From the NCBI GenBank assembly GCA_037833965.1, contig AP031351.1, forward strand, positions 12,226,501-12,290,500: DNA of 64,000 nucleotides. Reading direction: 5' to 3'. The position numbers and the translations under genes are program-made. The notes below the pieces were generated by a model. The model was not told the origin of the DNA and did not search any database. It saw only the letters and a program-made list of their open reading frames with translations. This document shows positions 50,020 through 60,335 of this stretch, piece by piece (the first letter of the stretch is position 1; each line of letters starts with the position of its first letter). Source of the stretch: Marchantia polymorpha subsp. ruderalis. Lineage: Eukaryota; Streptophyta; Marchantiopsida; Marchantiales; Marchantiaceae.

Positions 50020-50415
50020 GTGGGCGTATGCATTTAGAGAGTACAGTTATGGTTTTTGTCTTCCTATTAAATTAGTAAGCGCGACAAATCTACTCTTCTT
50101 GCCTTACTATTAAACTAGTAAGCACATCAAATCTGATCTCCTTGCCAAACATATCATTTATTTGTTCCTATGAACATAGCTAGGTTGGACAAACCAGGTA
50201 TATTGGATATCGGTGGACATGCACAAGGAGAAGACAGTTAGGGTTCTTGACTTCCTAATAGACTACTAAGCGCGACGAATCTACTCTCCTTGCCAAACAT
50301 ATCATTTATTTGTTCTTGCAAACATAGTTGGGTTGGACAAACCACATATATTGGGTGTTGGTGAGCATATGTAATTGGAGAGTATAGTTGGGGTTTCTGC
50401 CTTCATATTAAAACT
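50020..50415. repeat. Tandem repeat, about 2.5 copies, period roughly 150-190 bp
   Basis: Units share GAGAGTACAGTTATGG / GAAGACAGTTAGGGTT / GAGAGTATAGTTGGGGTT, CTTCCTA(T/A)TA, AAGCGCGAC(A/G)AATCTACTC, CCAAACATATCATTTATTTG, AACATAG(C/T)T(A/G)GGTTGGACA and ATATTGG. Copies begin near 50030, 50225 and 50370, the last incomplete. No coding potential. The parent sequence is unidentified. Confidence 0.8.
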
Positions 50416-52594
50416 TTTGGCTAGATCAACATTGACCGTATCCCATCCGGGCTGACGGCAAGGGTACACCGTTTGCGGGGTCATTGTCACTGTCACCCAG
50501 GGTTTCACCATCACTGTAACCCATGGTTTAGCATTTCGCGTGCTCACTCGCTTACTCGTCCGGAATGTTCATGCGAGTTTTTTCATGAAACTTTGCAGTT
50601 CGAGAAGCCTGTATCAGAAGAAGAAACCTCCTTGAGTGCGGGTTTTGGCTCGGGGACAGTCAATTCCACCGCACGTTTCAAACCGATTGTAGATCCATCC
50701 TCTGCAATCTAACCTTGTGTGGCCTGGGGGATCGAAGAATTCATAATGTCTTCAGAACAAGAGAAGATGACAAGGAATTAAAACTTAAAAGACCATGGTA
50801 TTGTATTCTGTCCAAAGTTATCTTCACATCATAAAGGCTCACGTATCTCCGTCATGGTAGGAGCTCAATGTTCATGAGGATGATCTTAGGTGCTTATGAG
50901 TTAAAGTAAGCTCGAGACTGCACGTCGTCGGAAGGCGAAGCAAGTAATGATCATCGACCCCGTGCAGGTTTCACACAAGACACTCATGATGATAAATTGA
51001 GCCAACATATGGTCGGGGCCTCAAGGTTGACAGGTTGATGATACCTCAACTATGGGTTACTACTACTATCTATAGCTTTCAGACGTAATTTTCATTACTC
51101 TTGTTCACCACTTTGGGTTTTGGCTTGATGATAGTCAATTCCACTCGCATGCGAACAAAAAGCATCTTGTGGAGACTTCAAATCAAAGACGAGGATCATT
51201 CAAAGTTGTTTCATGAGGTCGTGTGTTTGTCTCCTATGTTGGACATTGTTTATGTTTAATTTCCAAGTTTACTAATTCGTTTTCCAGGTTCTAGTTTCTA
51301 GGTTTTATTGCTTGTGAAAAGTGTAGAGAAAGAGAGCCGACGTTGAAGTTCTGACCCCTAACTCGTTCGCGCATTTGTCAGTTTGCAGTGTGGATATCCT
51401 CACACCTCCAAGTCACAGTTCTTCAAGTGAGAATGCATCTCATATGAATGGACGGATTGAATGTCATCATATCTTCTTCACATGATCAACTTCAAAAGCA
51501 AATGTACATGGGTGAGGAAATATATCATCATAGACTGACTGTTATTCCAAATAGTTACTTTTCATCTGTTTCAAAATCAGACATAAGGATAGATCAGATC
51601 AGAGGCTGCTATAAATTGATGTTCCTGTACTTTTGGCTTGAGAAAACGCATAAGAATCTGCAGGGTGTGTACTCGCGACATATGAAACAAGTTCATTTTT
51701 CAGGTTTCAGTGTTCAATTAGGTTTATAGGTTTTATGGCAAGGTTTCTTCAAAAGTTGATCAGCCGTTTCAAACTTGATGTCTTGTGGTCAAACTTGATG
51801 TCCTGTGGTTCCAAGTGAAAGGGTAGACATTTTTTTGGATGGTGAAGGCAGAAGAAATATAGAATTTGAAACAAGCTTTTGGAAAAGATGAACCAATGAT
51901 AGACCAGGCCCAAAATTTGCTTGGATAAAAACAATTACTTATTGATGTGCTTTTGGACCATTCAACCATCCTTCTCGTATTTCAAACACAATACCCAGGA
52001 AAGACATGTATTCATCTTTCGGTTTAAGTGACAATAGTAGACAACGATCAAGAAAGATAAACTTCAATGATCAATTGAAGAGAGTATATGTTTGTAACTT
52101 TGTTGTTACATATTACAAATCAGATACTGAGATTGCAGTCATATATTACAGTCAAAGATAAGAGTATTTTGTTTGAATGTTTTTATAGTCTGAACTTGTT
52201 GATGTATACGTTATCATTGTGCAAATGTTATTTCATAAATATGAATCAATATTAAGTTGATGTTTTCATTTGTGTTGCAAAACTCATTGTAATGATAAAG
52301 GAGAAAAGTGTCACGGAAGAATTGCAAAAAATGAGATTATTCTTTAGAGTTTAAAGTGTGCATATGCTCCACATATCACAAACGAGCTCATACATAACAT
52401 AGAGCAAATGTTAAGATGAGGTTGGACAATTCCACAAGTTTTTGACATGCATTTAAAACAGCAGATTCAAGTAGGAGGTCCATACTATCCTTTTAATGAT
52501 CATGCAACTCTTCCATGGTCCATAAGAGCAGCTAAAGATGACACAATTCATTTGAAAGATTTGCACAACATAAAAGCAAAGGTGGCAAGAGAAC
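50416..52594. other. Intergenic DNA of ordinary composition, no gene recognised
   Basis: Short frames only (79 codons at 50473 plus, 93 codons at 51448 plus). At 50480-50535 a short imperfect duplication (CACTGTCACCCAGGGTTT / CACTGTAACCCATGGTTT) is visible. The segment ends at the 5-bp target duplication of the solo LTR. Confidence 0.4.
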
Positions 52595-52599
52595 CTTAT

Positions 52600-53187
52600 T
52601 GTAACACTAGGGTTTAGAGAGAAATTCACTCGAAGATAGAAACGTAAACTTTGAAGATGAGAGATACCAACAATGGTTTTCCTTTCTCCTATATAGCTCT
52701 CACCAACAAGTACAAGAAGATAAGATCTTATTCCCATCATCCATCCCACTCATAGTGGATGGATGACGTGGCGGATAATCCTAACAAGCACACGGATCAT
52801 TGACGAGGCGCTTCCAACTAACACATTCAATCCTTACCTACAAGCACACGTGGCACTGTCAACTAACACAACCACTCTACCTACCAAGCGCGCGGATCGT
52901 TGACGTATCCTTAACAAGCACACGGATTGTTGACGTGGCGCTCCAAACTAACACACTCAATCCTTACCTACAAGCACACGGATTGTTGACGTGACGCTCC
53001 CAACTAACACACTCAATCCTTACCTACAAGCACACGTATTGCTGACGTGACACTGTCAACTAACACAACCACTCTCTACCTACCAAGCGCGCGGATTGTT
53101 GACGTGACAGCTATGACTAGTTCACGCTAAAGTATCTATATCAACATTTGGAATGACTTTAGTTCTAACTAACTAAAGATGGTCACA
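52600..53187 (-). mobile_element. Solo LTR of the chromovirus family, with expanded U3
   Basis: On the minus strand it begins TGTGACCATCTTTAGTTAGT and ends CCCTAGTGTTACA, matching the ends of the LTRs at 58204-58555 and 63776 onward. CTTAT flanks both sides (52595-52599 and 53188-53192), a clean 5-bp target duplication, so it is a solo LTR formed by recombination between two LTRs. It is 588 bp against 352 bp for the intact LTR. The extra length is due to repeats in the U3 part at about 52790-53105. Confidence 0.92.
52790..53105 (-). repeat. Tandem repeats inside the solo LTR U3
   Basis: Several imperfect copies of units such as CAAGCACACGGATTGTTGAC, AACTAACACACTCAATCC and TACCTACAAGCACACG. 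The intact LTR has about two corresponding units. Most copies carry TTGACGT or CTGACGT (plus strand), the same ACGT-core word seen as CCACGTCAGCG in the intact LTR. Confidence 0.88.
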
Positions 53188-53192
53188 CTTAT

Positions 53193-55700
53193 ATTATCAT
53201 GAAAATGATCAACAGTATGTGCAGATTTGGATTAATGCGCATCCGCATTTTGTGCTTCTACGTCAACGGTATATATCTGCAAATCCGTCCCAAGATTTCA
53301 TGTTGCGTCTTCAATCCAAATGGCAGTTGGGTATGATGATTCATTACTCTAAAAATAAGTCAAAAAAACACGTTTGCGACAACCATATATGACATAAGTT
53401 TTGTTTCAGGTGTATTATGAGTTGTTGATTTTACTTATATGACATTCTGTAATGAAAGATATTTTTTATTGTTTTGGTGTTGATTGTCAGTGTTTCAGTT
53501 GGATTAAACTCCACTTGATCAACGTCATTTTGTGGTACATAGACTGCACACGGATCACTTTACCTTGTGCCATTTCAGTTCAGATTTATCTCATGGATGT
53601 ATGCTTTATGTGAGGTATGTGCCAAATTTTCTCCTCCACATCTAACTTTTTTTGGTTTTTTTTTTTTTGCTTGAACATGGTTAGTATATTTGCTACTGTC
53701 TATCAAAAGTCAATTTTGTACATGTTTATAACATATCATACAACTGAAGTTGATATTGTCCGAGGCACAGTTTTCTTTCTTTCTTTGGGGTAGAAGTATT
53801 GGGGTAAAGAAGGCTGACCTCAGAAGCTAGTACATTCTTGGAAATCATATTGAGGTATAAAACAGGTTTGCTCTAGAGAACAAAAGAGTTGAATATAGGT
53901 CTTTTGTGTATAAGTCTGTGCTGTGACTTAGAATCAAAACATAATTGGAAAGAGAACTTAGCTCATAGATTGATCAGTTCATTAAACATCATACATCATA
54001 CAGAACGAGCTTACATTATACTTTTATCCAAGAAATACGATTCCTAGTCTGTTTCTCATCTGGTGTTTGTATGACAAATCTCTCAGCTCTTTTACACATG
54101 TCATTAATTTTGGCACCAGAGGATGGGGCAATGTGTATTAAGGGAAAATCGTAGAAAATTCCATGCATGTTTATGTACTCTGTTCAATTCCATCATCGGG
54201 TGAAGCATTAAGAACGTGTTACAGTGTCCAGTCAAAGGAGTTGTTCCATCTTGCATCCTCAAACGTGAATTGACTATGAATCTGACCAAGTGAAATCGCA
54301 TATACATTGCTAGACATGTATGTTCTTTTGATCAGAAGTATGAATAATTTTGTTCTCTACTCCACGGTTGGCGATGTGAAATAACTTCTACATGTGGAGA
54401 TTGTTTTGTTTGCATTCCGTTCAACTAATTAGTGAACTGGTCCTCATCTATCATAGTAGAAATACTATCATTCCATTTTGCATGAAAATGGAAAATTTGT
54501 TTTTAATTACGCAAAGACTGGTTCTCTTTGTTGACGGTGATTTTGTACAATCATAGCAGTCTTTCTCAATTTTATCTTGTTTATTGTGCACTTCTTGAAG
54601 ACATTATTCTTTACAATTTATCGGCAAACAAGTCTTTTTTTTTCTGTGCAAGCTCATGATTCAGTACCGAGTTTGTAGTGTATTTGGTGAAAGTCAGAAG
54701 ACAAGATTTTAGCTCCTCATTCAAACACTTTGCACGTAACCAGTGCTGAAAGGTACTGGTACACACATGGAACGAATATCAAGATAGAAATTACGAGTTC
54801 ATATTTTTCATCTCGTATACTTCACTTTCCAGACTGCTTTCTCCGGATTATCTCTTGCATGTCTTCCAGGTACATGTTTCCAAGATCTACAACACTTGAT
54901 ATTCGACACTATTCCATCACCAAGTTTTCTGCAGTACTTTTCTGTCGAGGTTTTGCACATGATTTTTTAACCTTCACCTTTTTTACTTGTGACCCTCGAC
55001 GCATTAGATTACAATCTCAAAGCGACCACTCAAAATGTTGGGAATTTGGTCTGAATTACTATACCTTTGTTAAATGACCCAATGCTTATGATAATACCCT
55101 TAAATTTGTATTTTTGAAAATATGAGCGTAGATTTGTCAATTTTGAATTATTCTTGATACCATAGAGGTCTTGAAGTAAAGATGCTTTGGATTAGCAACG
55201 AGTGCATCTATATTAGAGTAGAAGTTGGTCTTACAGATTGAAGAATCAAGATTGGTGAAATCATGGATTATTAATTCATGATTTCACGGGTATTCCAAGA
55301 TTACCAGTGATATGGGTATATTTGATATTATATATATATGATGTATATAAAAGTATGATGTAAACTGTCTCTCGTTCTCTTTTTCTCATTTTCTTCTCAG
55401 CTAACTCAACATTAAAGAGGAGACTACATCCCACTAACCAAACTACCAGCCAACCTCTAGATAAAAACCCCCTGCAAACAAAATTAACTCTGAAGTTGCA
55501 AGAAACGAAGTTCTCACTGATACTCAGGTGCCATGAATCCATTTATGCGATTTATGCTTAGAAATATGAAAACTCCTACCACTAAATGAGCACTTGATGC
55601 TGAAATATGTGACACTGTGGTGCCTAGTTTTTTTGTTTTTCTTTAAAAATCAACAAAACTAAAAGACATTTGTTTAGAAAGTAGTTGTTAGAGTTAGAAT
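53193..55700. other. Unassigned DNA with two coding-like stretches
   Basis: No gene model can be built. Two pieces read like exons on the plus strand: about 53215-53350 (frame with QYVQIWINAHPHFVLL and NPSQDFMLRLQSKWQLG) and about 53500-53610 (LDQRHFVVHRLHTDHFTL), the second interrupted by an upstream in-frame TAA. I could not place them in a family. The remaining frames (115 codons at 54730 plus, 88 at 55276 minus) have no motif. Confidence 0.35.
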
Positions 55701-55739
55701 GAGCAGCTCTTGAGGAGAAATGATAGAATTAGTTAGAAT

Positions 55740-55830
55740 TCGTCGACGTCCGAAGATCTTTGCATCTTCGTGTCTTCGGCGCAGCCTTTTATGGATGTAC
55801 GAAGAGCTATGTCTTCGGCGAAGACATCGG
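55740..55830. repeat. Short palindromes upstream of the coiled-coil pseudogene
   Basis: CGAAGAT..ATCTTCG (about 55751-55770) and ATGTCTTCGGCGAAGACAT (55809-55827) can each fold back on themselves. They mark the start of the G+C-richer repeat that contains the pseudogene. Confidence 0.6.
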
Positions 55831-56037
55831 AATCAATTTCAAATCACGCAATGGGCCGGACGATGTTCACACGCGTCCGGAGTTCTACTGGGCGCGTGAG
55901 GAGGCAATGTTAGGGCTTCGAAGGTAAAGGCAGTATAAGGAGACTTCGCGCCGACATTGCGATATCGAGTAAGAACGAGCGAGAGAGAGGAAGTAAAATC
56001 GAGCCAACCCACTATTAGCGAAACGCAAATTGAAGAC

Positions 56038-58203
56038 ATGGCGCCCAAGAAGAGTGAGAAGGTGAGGAAATTGGTTCCCTTGAAGGTGCCTTACGAGGAA
56101 TTGAGACCCTTCAGACGTGAGTTGAGTGAACTGCGCGGCGAGGAATTCTCTTACATGCCTCTCTTCGAGTCTGGAAGATAGGGGACGAATGGATGGAAGA
56201 CTGTCGATTACAAAGATCTGAAGAGAAGGGCGATCGCGTTGGGAATAATGCACATCTTGCGACCAGCGCGCACTACTTATGTGACAGCTTGGCAAGTAGG
56301 GTTCTTCGAACGCATCCTAAAGGGACAGCGAGTACATTGGGCAAGGATCTTTCACGATCTTGTCTGGGTGAATGCAAGCTCCCGGTGGACGGGACCTTTT
56401 ACCAATCACATCACTCCCTTTCTGGTGAATTTCTATCGAGGGATGGGATTGCTTACGAGGGAGGAGGAGAAGCAATTTTCGAGAGAGCGGAAAATCTTGA
56501 CAGCGGAGTCCAGTGAAGGGACCGAAGACAAGAACCGACCCTCCTCAATCCCAACACAAACGACTGCTCGAGGACCAATTAAGGTGGACGTGGTTAGAGA
56601 CGGGAGAAACCAGAGAGACGATTGGCGAAGAGAAGGAAGGTCGTGAGTGATGACAAGGAAGAATTGGCCCACGAGGTAAGAAGGGTGGGTATGGATGTAA
56701 ATGGAGCGAGGCAGCATAGAGCTCGCGCAAGACCAAAGAAGAGGGCGAATCGGAGGATGGTGAGGGGTCAGACAAGAGCGTGGAGAAGACGATGGCATCA
56801 ATTGTGAACACATCCGAAGTCGCAGCTAGCGAGGTAATGCGGCATGTGGAGAAAGGAGTACCTTCGGAGGTGTCAATCAAAGTTCCAGCAGACATACCGG
56901 CATAATCTTCTAAGGAGGGAACGGAATTGGTAAGCCCGATTTCTCTGTCTTCGGAGCAGACACAGTCTGCGCGGGGCGAAGAGACACCACAACTGAAGAT
57001 GAACGAGGACCTGGAGAAGGAATCCACTTTGAGCAAGGAGATTCTGGAGCAGGTTGTCGCACGGAGAGGAGGGACGGTGGTAGAAGCCGAGGGCATTACA
57101 TTGCCGACATCTCCGGTGGAAGAGTTGAGACCTGAAGAAGGGAAGAAGGCTTCGAAAGAAGACATGAAGACATTGGAAATTACATTTCCTGAATTCTTGC
57201 AGGATAGTGTAGTTCCATTGTTGAAGTATTTGGATGGGAAGAGAGGGAAGTATGCCGTATCGGAGGAGCCAGGATTTTATGTACCGATGATTAGGAACAA
57301 GACGAAGCTCAAGAGAGCACTTGCACTAAAGAGGGAGTGGGATTCCGCAACTGCATTGGCACGAGAGCGAGCTGCAACCTTGTCATCCGAGAGCGCGGCA
57401 GTGAAGGCGACATTGCGAGAGCGAGAAGCCCAACTTCGGGAGAAGGAAACTCAGTGTGAAGTGTTGCTGCTGAATCTAGAGAAGGAATCCGGGCGTTGTG
57501 CAGAGTTGGAAAAGACATGTGGAGGATTTCGTATCTCTAATGAGAATGCACAGAAAGTAACAATGAATTTGATGGCGAGATTGGAGAAATTCAGAGAAGC
57601 TTACGATGTAGCAGTCAAAAGATCGGAGCCGTTGATCACTACTGCGGAGAAGCGAGAGAAGAAACATGTCGAGGAACTTGCTACATTGGAAGCCTGAAGA
57701 GCCGAAGAAGTTTGTATCGCCGAAAAACTTCGGGGCAAAATCGCAGAGGCGAAGACGGCGGAGGAAGATCTTCGTAGCAAAATTTTGGAGATTGAGGCGA
57801 AGTGTGAAATGGAATTCCGACGTGCGGAGGAGCTATCAGCAAGTCTGTCGGCGGGAAACTAGAAGCATGAAGAGTAGTTAGCGGATTGGGCCAAGAAATT
57901 GGCAGATTGCGAGTCGGCCAAGTCTTTGGAGGTCTAATGTTAATTAAAGGTTGAATCCGACTGTCGACGGTTACGAGAGCAGTTAGGAAAGGCGGAGATG
58001 AGATCGGAAGAGTCGCAAAGGAGAATGGAAAAGGCAGAGGAGGCCTACCGTAAGCTACGGGAGGAGTCAACCGACGTGTTGAAATTGCGGTTAGAGAAGT
58101 GCCTGAGCGGGTTCGCGATGTGGGGATTGGACTCGGTGAAGTGGATGAAGTTAGATTCACTCGAGCGACGGCTGATGAGCGCGAAGACCAGCGGATCCGC
58201 AGG
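56038..58203 (+). pseudogene. Decayed repeat-family gene with N-terminal conserved domain and long coiled coil
   Basis: Plus-strand reading starts MAPKKSEKVRKLVPLK at 56038. A TAG at 56179 interrupts it, then the same frame continues with HILRPARTTYVTAWQVGFFE, VHWARIFHDLVW and FLVNFYRGMGLLTREEE to about 56480. A frameshift zone (56600-56930) follows, then a 256-codon frame (56927-57697) rich in Glu, Lys, Arg and Leu heptads, clearly coiled coil. Further stops occur near 57695, 57860, 57875 and 57937. The tail, about 58100-58200, contains LRLEKCLSGFAMWGLDSVKW. I recall similar multicopy proteins from liverwort genome annotations, probably transposon-derived, but cannot confirm it. The chromovirus inserted at 58204 cuts the end of the gene. 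Confidence 0.7.
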
Positions 58204-58555
58204 TGTAACCATCTTTAGTTAGTTAGAACTAAAGTAGAGGTTACTCTGAATATTGATGTAGATACTTTAGTGTGCACTAGTCATAGCTGCCACGTCAGCG
58301 ACCCGCGCACTTGGTAGGTACAGAGTGGACGTGTTAGTTGGGTGCGCCACGTTAGCGATCCGTGTGCTTGTTAGTGTTATCCGCCATGTCATCCATCCAC
58401 TAGGAGTGGGATGGATGGTGGGGATTAGATCTTATCACCTTGTACTTGTTGGTGAGAGCTATATAAGGGAGAGGAGAACCATTGTTGGTATCTCTCATCT
58501 TCAGAGTTTACGTTTCTATCTTCGAGTGAACTTCTCTCTAAACCCTAGTGTTACA
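58204..58555 (+). repeat. 5' LTR, 352 bp
   Basis: Starts TGTAACCATC and ends GTGTTACA (TG...CA). The right limit is set by the primer site that follows one base later, the left limit by alignment with the 3' LTR. It contains a TATA box and the ACGT-core repeats that are amplified in the solo LTR at 52600. Confidence 0.95.
58459..58468 (+). promoter_or_regulatory. TATA box of the LTR promoter
   Basis: CTATATAAGG lies about 97 bp before the end of the LTR, in the position expected for the U3/R promoter of a Ty3/gypsy element. The solo LTR has the variant CTATATAGGAG on the same strand. Confidence 0.75.
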
Positions 58556-58556
58556 A

Positions 58557-58568
58557 TGGTATCAGAGC
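58557..58568 (+). other. Primer binding site for initiator tRNA-Met
   Basis: TGGTATCAGAGC one base after the LTR end is complementary to the 3' end of plant initiator tRNA-Met, the usual minus-strand primer of plant chromoviruses. Confidence 0.92.
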
Positions 58569-58689
58569 GACCTTGCTCTTTCCTTGAGTGTGGATTACCC
58601 CTCATGGAATAGCAAGTGAGTGATGATGGAGTGTAGTCTTGAGAGTGTATAGAGGCTGGCAGAGGTCATTCATCTGCATGTAGAGAGAG

Positions 58690-59152
58690 GTGGAAGGGGG
58701 AAATTGTGTTTTTGCAGATATGGAAGGGATTGACAGGAATCCAGTACCGCAGTGGCCAATTCCTAACCTATTCGATATTCACCTTCGTTGCATGGAGAAA
58801 CATCATTTTCGGATGTACCTTGTGGCTTGTTGGGGTGCAGATTTTATGACTAGAGTGATGGAGTCAAGAGTGTCACTAATTCTTCCAATAGTTACTTATG
58901 GAGAGACTTGGGATTGTACTATATACATTCTATACTGATTGTTTCATGGATTTGAATCGCGAACCACCTGTCCCGGTTCGATTCAGCACTTATGTAGATA
59001 TTAGAACAGTATATAGACAGAAGAGGATATGGAAAGATTTTCTTGTGAGGAATTATGGAGAGGAGTACTATAGAGCTGTGATAGAGTCACCAGCACCTTT
59101 TGTGACTCCTTTGTTGAGAGGTCACATAGTGATTATACTCACTTTGTATTAG
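58690..59152 (+). pseudogene. Small extra reading frame upstream of gag, frameshifted
   Basis: Two overlapping frames (58690-58938 and 58898-59152) look like one former protein of roughly 140 residues broken by one indel near 58920-58935. The two halves resemble each other: FRMYLVACWGADFMTRVMES in the first and WKDFLVRNYGEEYYRAVIES in the second, each followed by a hydrophobic stretch (VSLILP, FVTPLL). No family recognised. It ends 17 bp before the gag ATG, so it would be translated from the same genomic RNA, or be the head of a longer gag. Confidence 0.6.
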
Positions 59153-59169
59153 AGGGAGTGTGAGAAAGC

Positions 59170-60333
59170 ATGGGAACATCAATTGATATGGGTGAGGTTC
59201 TCAATGCAATCATGGCGGAGATGAAGGAGTTGAGAAAAGCGATAGTAGATGGGCATACCAAGCAGCAAGCCATGGAAGATAAAATCTTCGCATTAGAGAG
59301 TGAGAAAGTAGAGAGAGAGAGAGTTGGAGAGATGGAAGTTGAACCTCAAGTTCAAGCTTCCCAAGTTCAGCCAGAACCAACTCCTATTGATGCAGCAGAG
59401 GCAAATAAAAGACGTCTTCAAGAGATTGAAGATCAAGCAAATCTCTTGCTTCGAATGGGAAAATCGTGTAAGGTGAAAGCTTACAAAGGGAGTAGAGCAA
59501 TGGGAGTGTTAGAGGGATGGATTATGAGGATGAATATTCATTTATCCCATTTTCATGTTTCTGATTATATTGCAGGAATGTTCATGAGATCTTATCTTAC
59601 GGATAATGCTCTCACATGGTACACAACATGGGAGAGAATGCTTTCAGAACAAGGTGCTACCATTTCGTGGAGTGGAATGCAGGAAGGACTTCTGCAAAAT
59701 TTTCAAGCGGTGGATTCTCTTCAAACTGCAAGAATGAAGTTGTGGGATCTGAAGCAGAAAGGAGGTATTCATGAGTACATTGAAGAATTTCGTGATATTC
59801 AAGTATCTATCATGGATATGAGTGGAGCTGAAGCCTTGGACGTGTTCAAACGAGGCTTGAAAGATTGAATTCGAAAGGAAGTGATGGTAAGCAATCCATC
59901 TACTGTGAATGAAGCAATCGCAATTGCTCAACGAATTTCGGGTGCTTTTGGTGTCACACACGGTGAACCAGTGAGCAATTTTAGAGATCCATCTGGTCCA
60001 ACACCGATGGAGTTGGGAAACCTTCGACGTAGAGAAGGTTTTGCACCAACAAGAGGACCACCACCAAGATTTGGAGGTGAGATTAGGCGACCAGGAGTTC
60101 CAAATTTGCAAGAAGGTTATGCAAATAATGGAATGGTTCGAGGAGGAGGTGGAGTTCGTGACAATCGCCAATGCTATGCATGTGGACGAATGGATCACAT
60201 AGCCAAGTTTTGTCGAGTTCGGCCGACACAACAAGGAGGACGGCCCATGCAGCGACGACCGTTCAACAATATGGAGGGGATAGAGTATGAAGAGGTGGAG
60301 GAAGCAGTTTCGGGAAACGAAGATCACCAGTAA
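59170..60333 (+). pseudogene. Retrotransposon gag (capsid/nucleocapsid) with one in-frame stop
   Basis: ATG at 59170, 232 codons, TGA at 59866-59868, then the same frame continues to TAA at 60333. The N-terminal third is a coiled-coil-prone Glu/Lys/Gln-rich region (to about residue 90). The capsid core of the Retrotrans_gag type includes MRSYLTDNALTWYTTWE and a later LKQKGGIHEYIEEFRDIQ. After the stop come a Gly/Arg/Pro-rich linker and one CCHC knuckle, CYACGRMDHIAKFC (60174-60215). The TGA sits where a basic residue codon such as CGA would be expected, as if by C-to-T change. Confidence 0.85.
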
Positions 60334-60335
60334 TC

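Noticed and set aside
56545-57165. 206-codon minus-strand frame
   Set aside because: Antisense shadow of the Glu/Lys-rich coiled-coil pseudogene, giving a Ser/Leu/Pro-rich translation.
59644-60327. 227-codon minus-strand frame
   Set aside because: Antisense of gag, whose capsid and CCHC motifs read on the plus strand.
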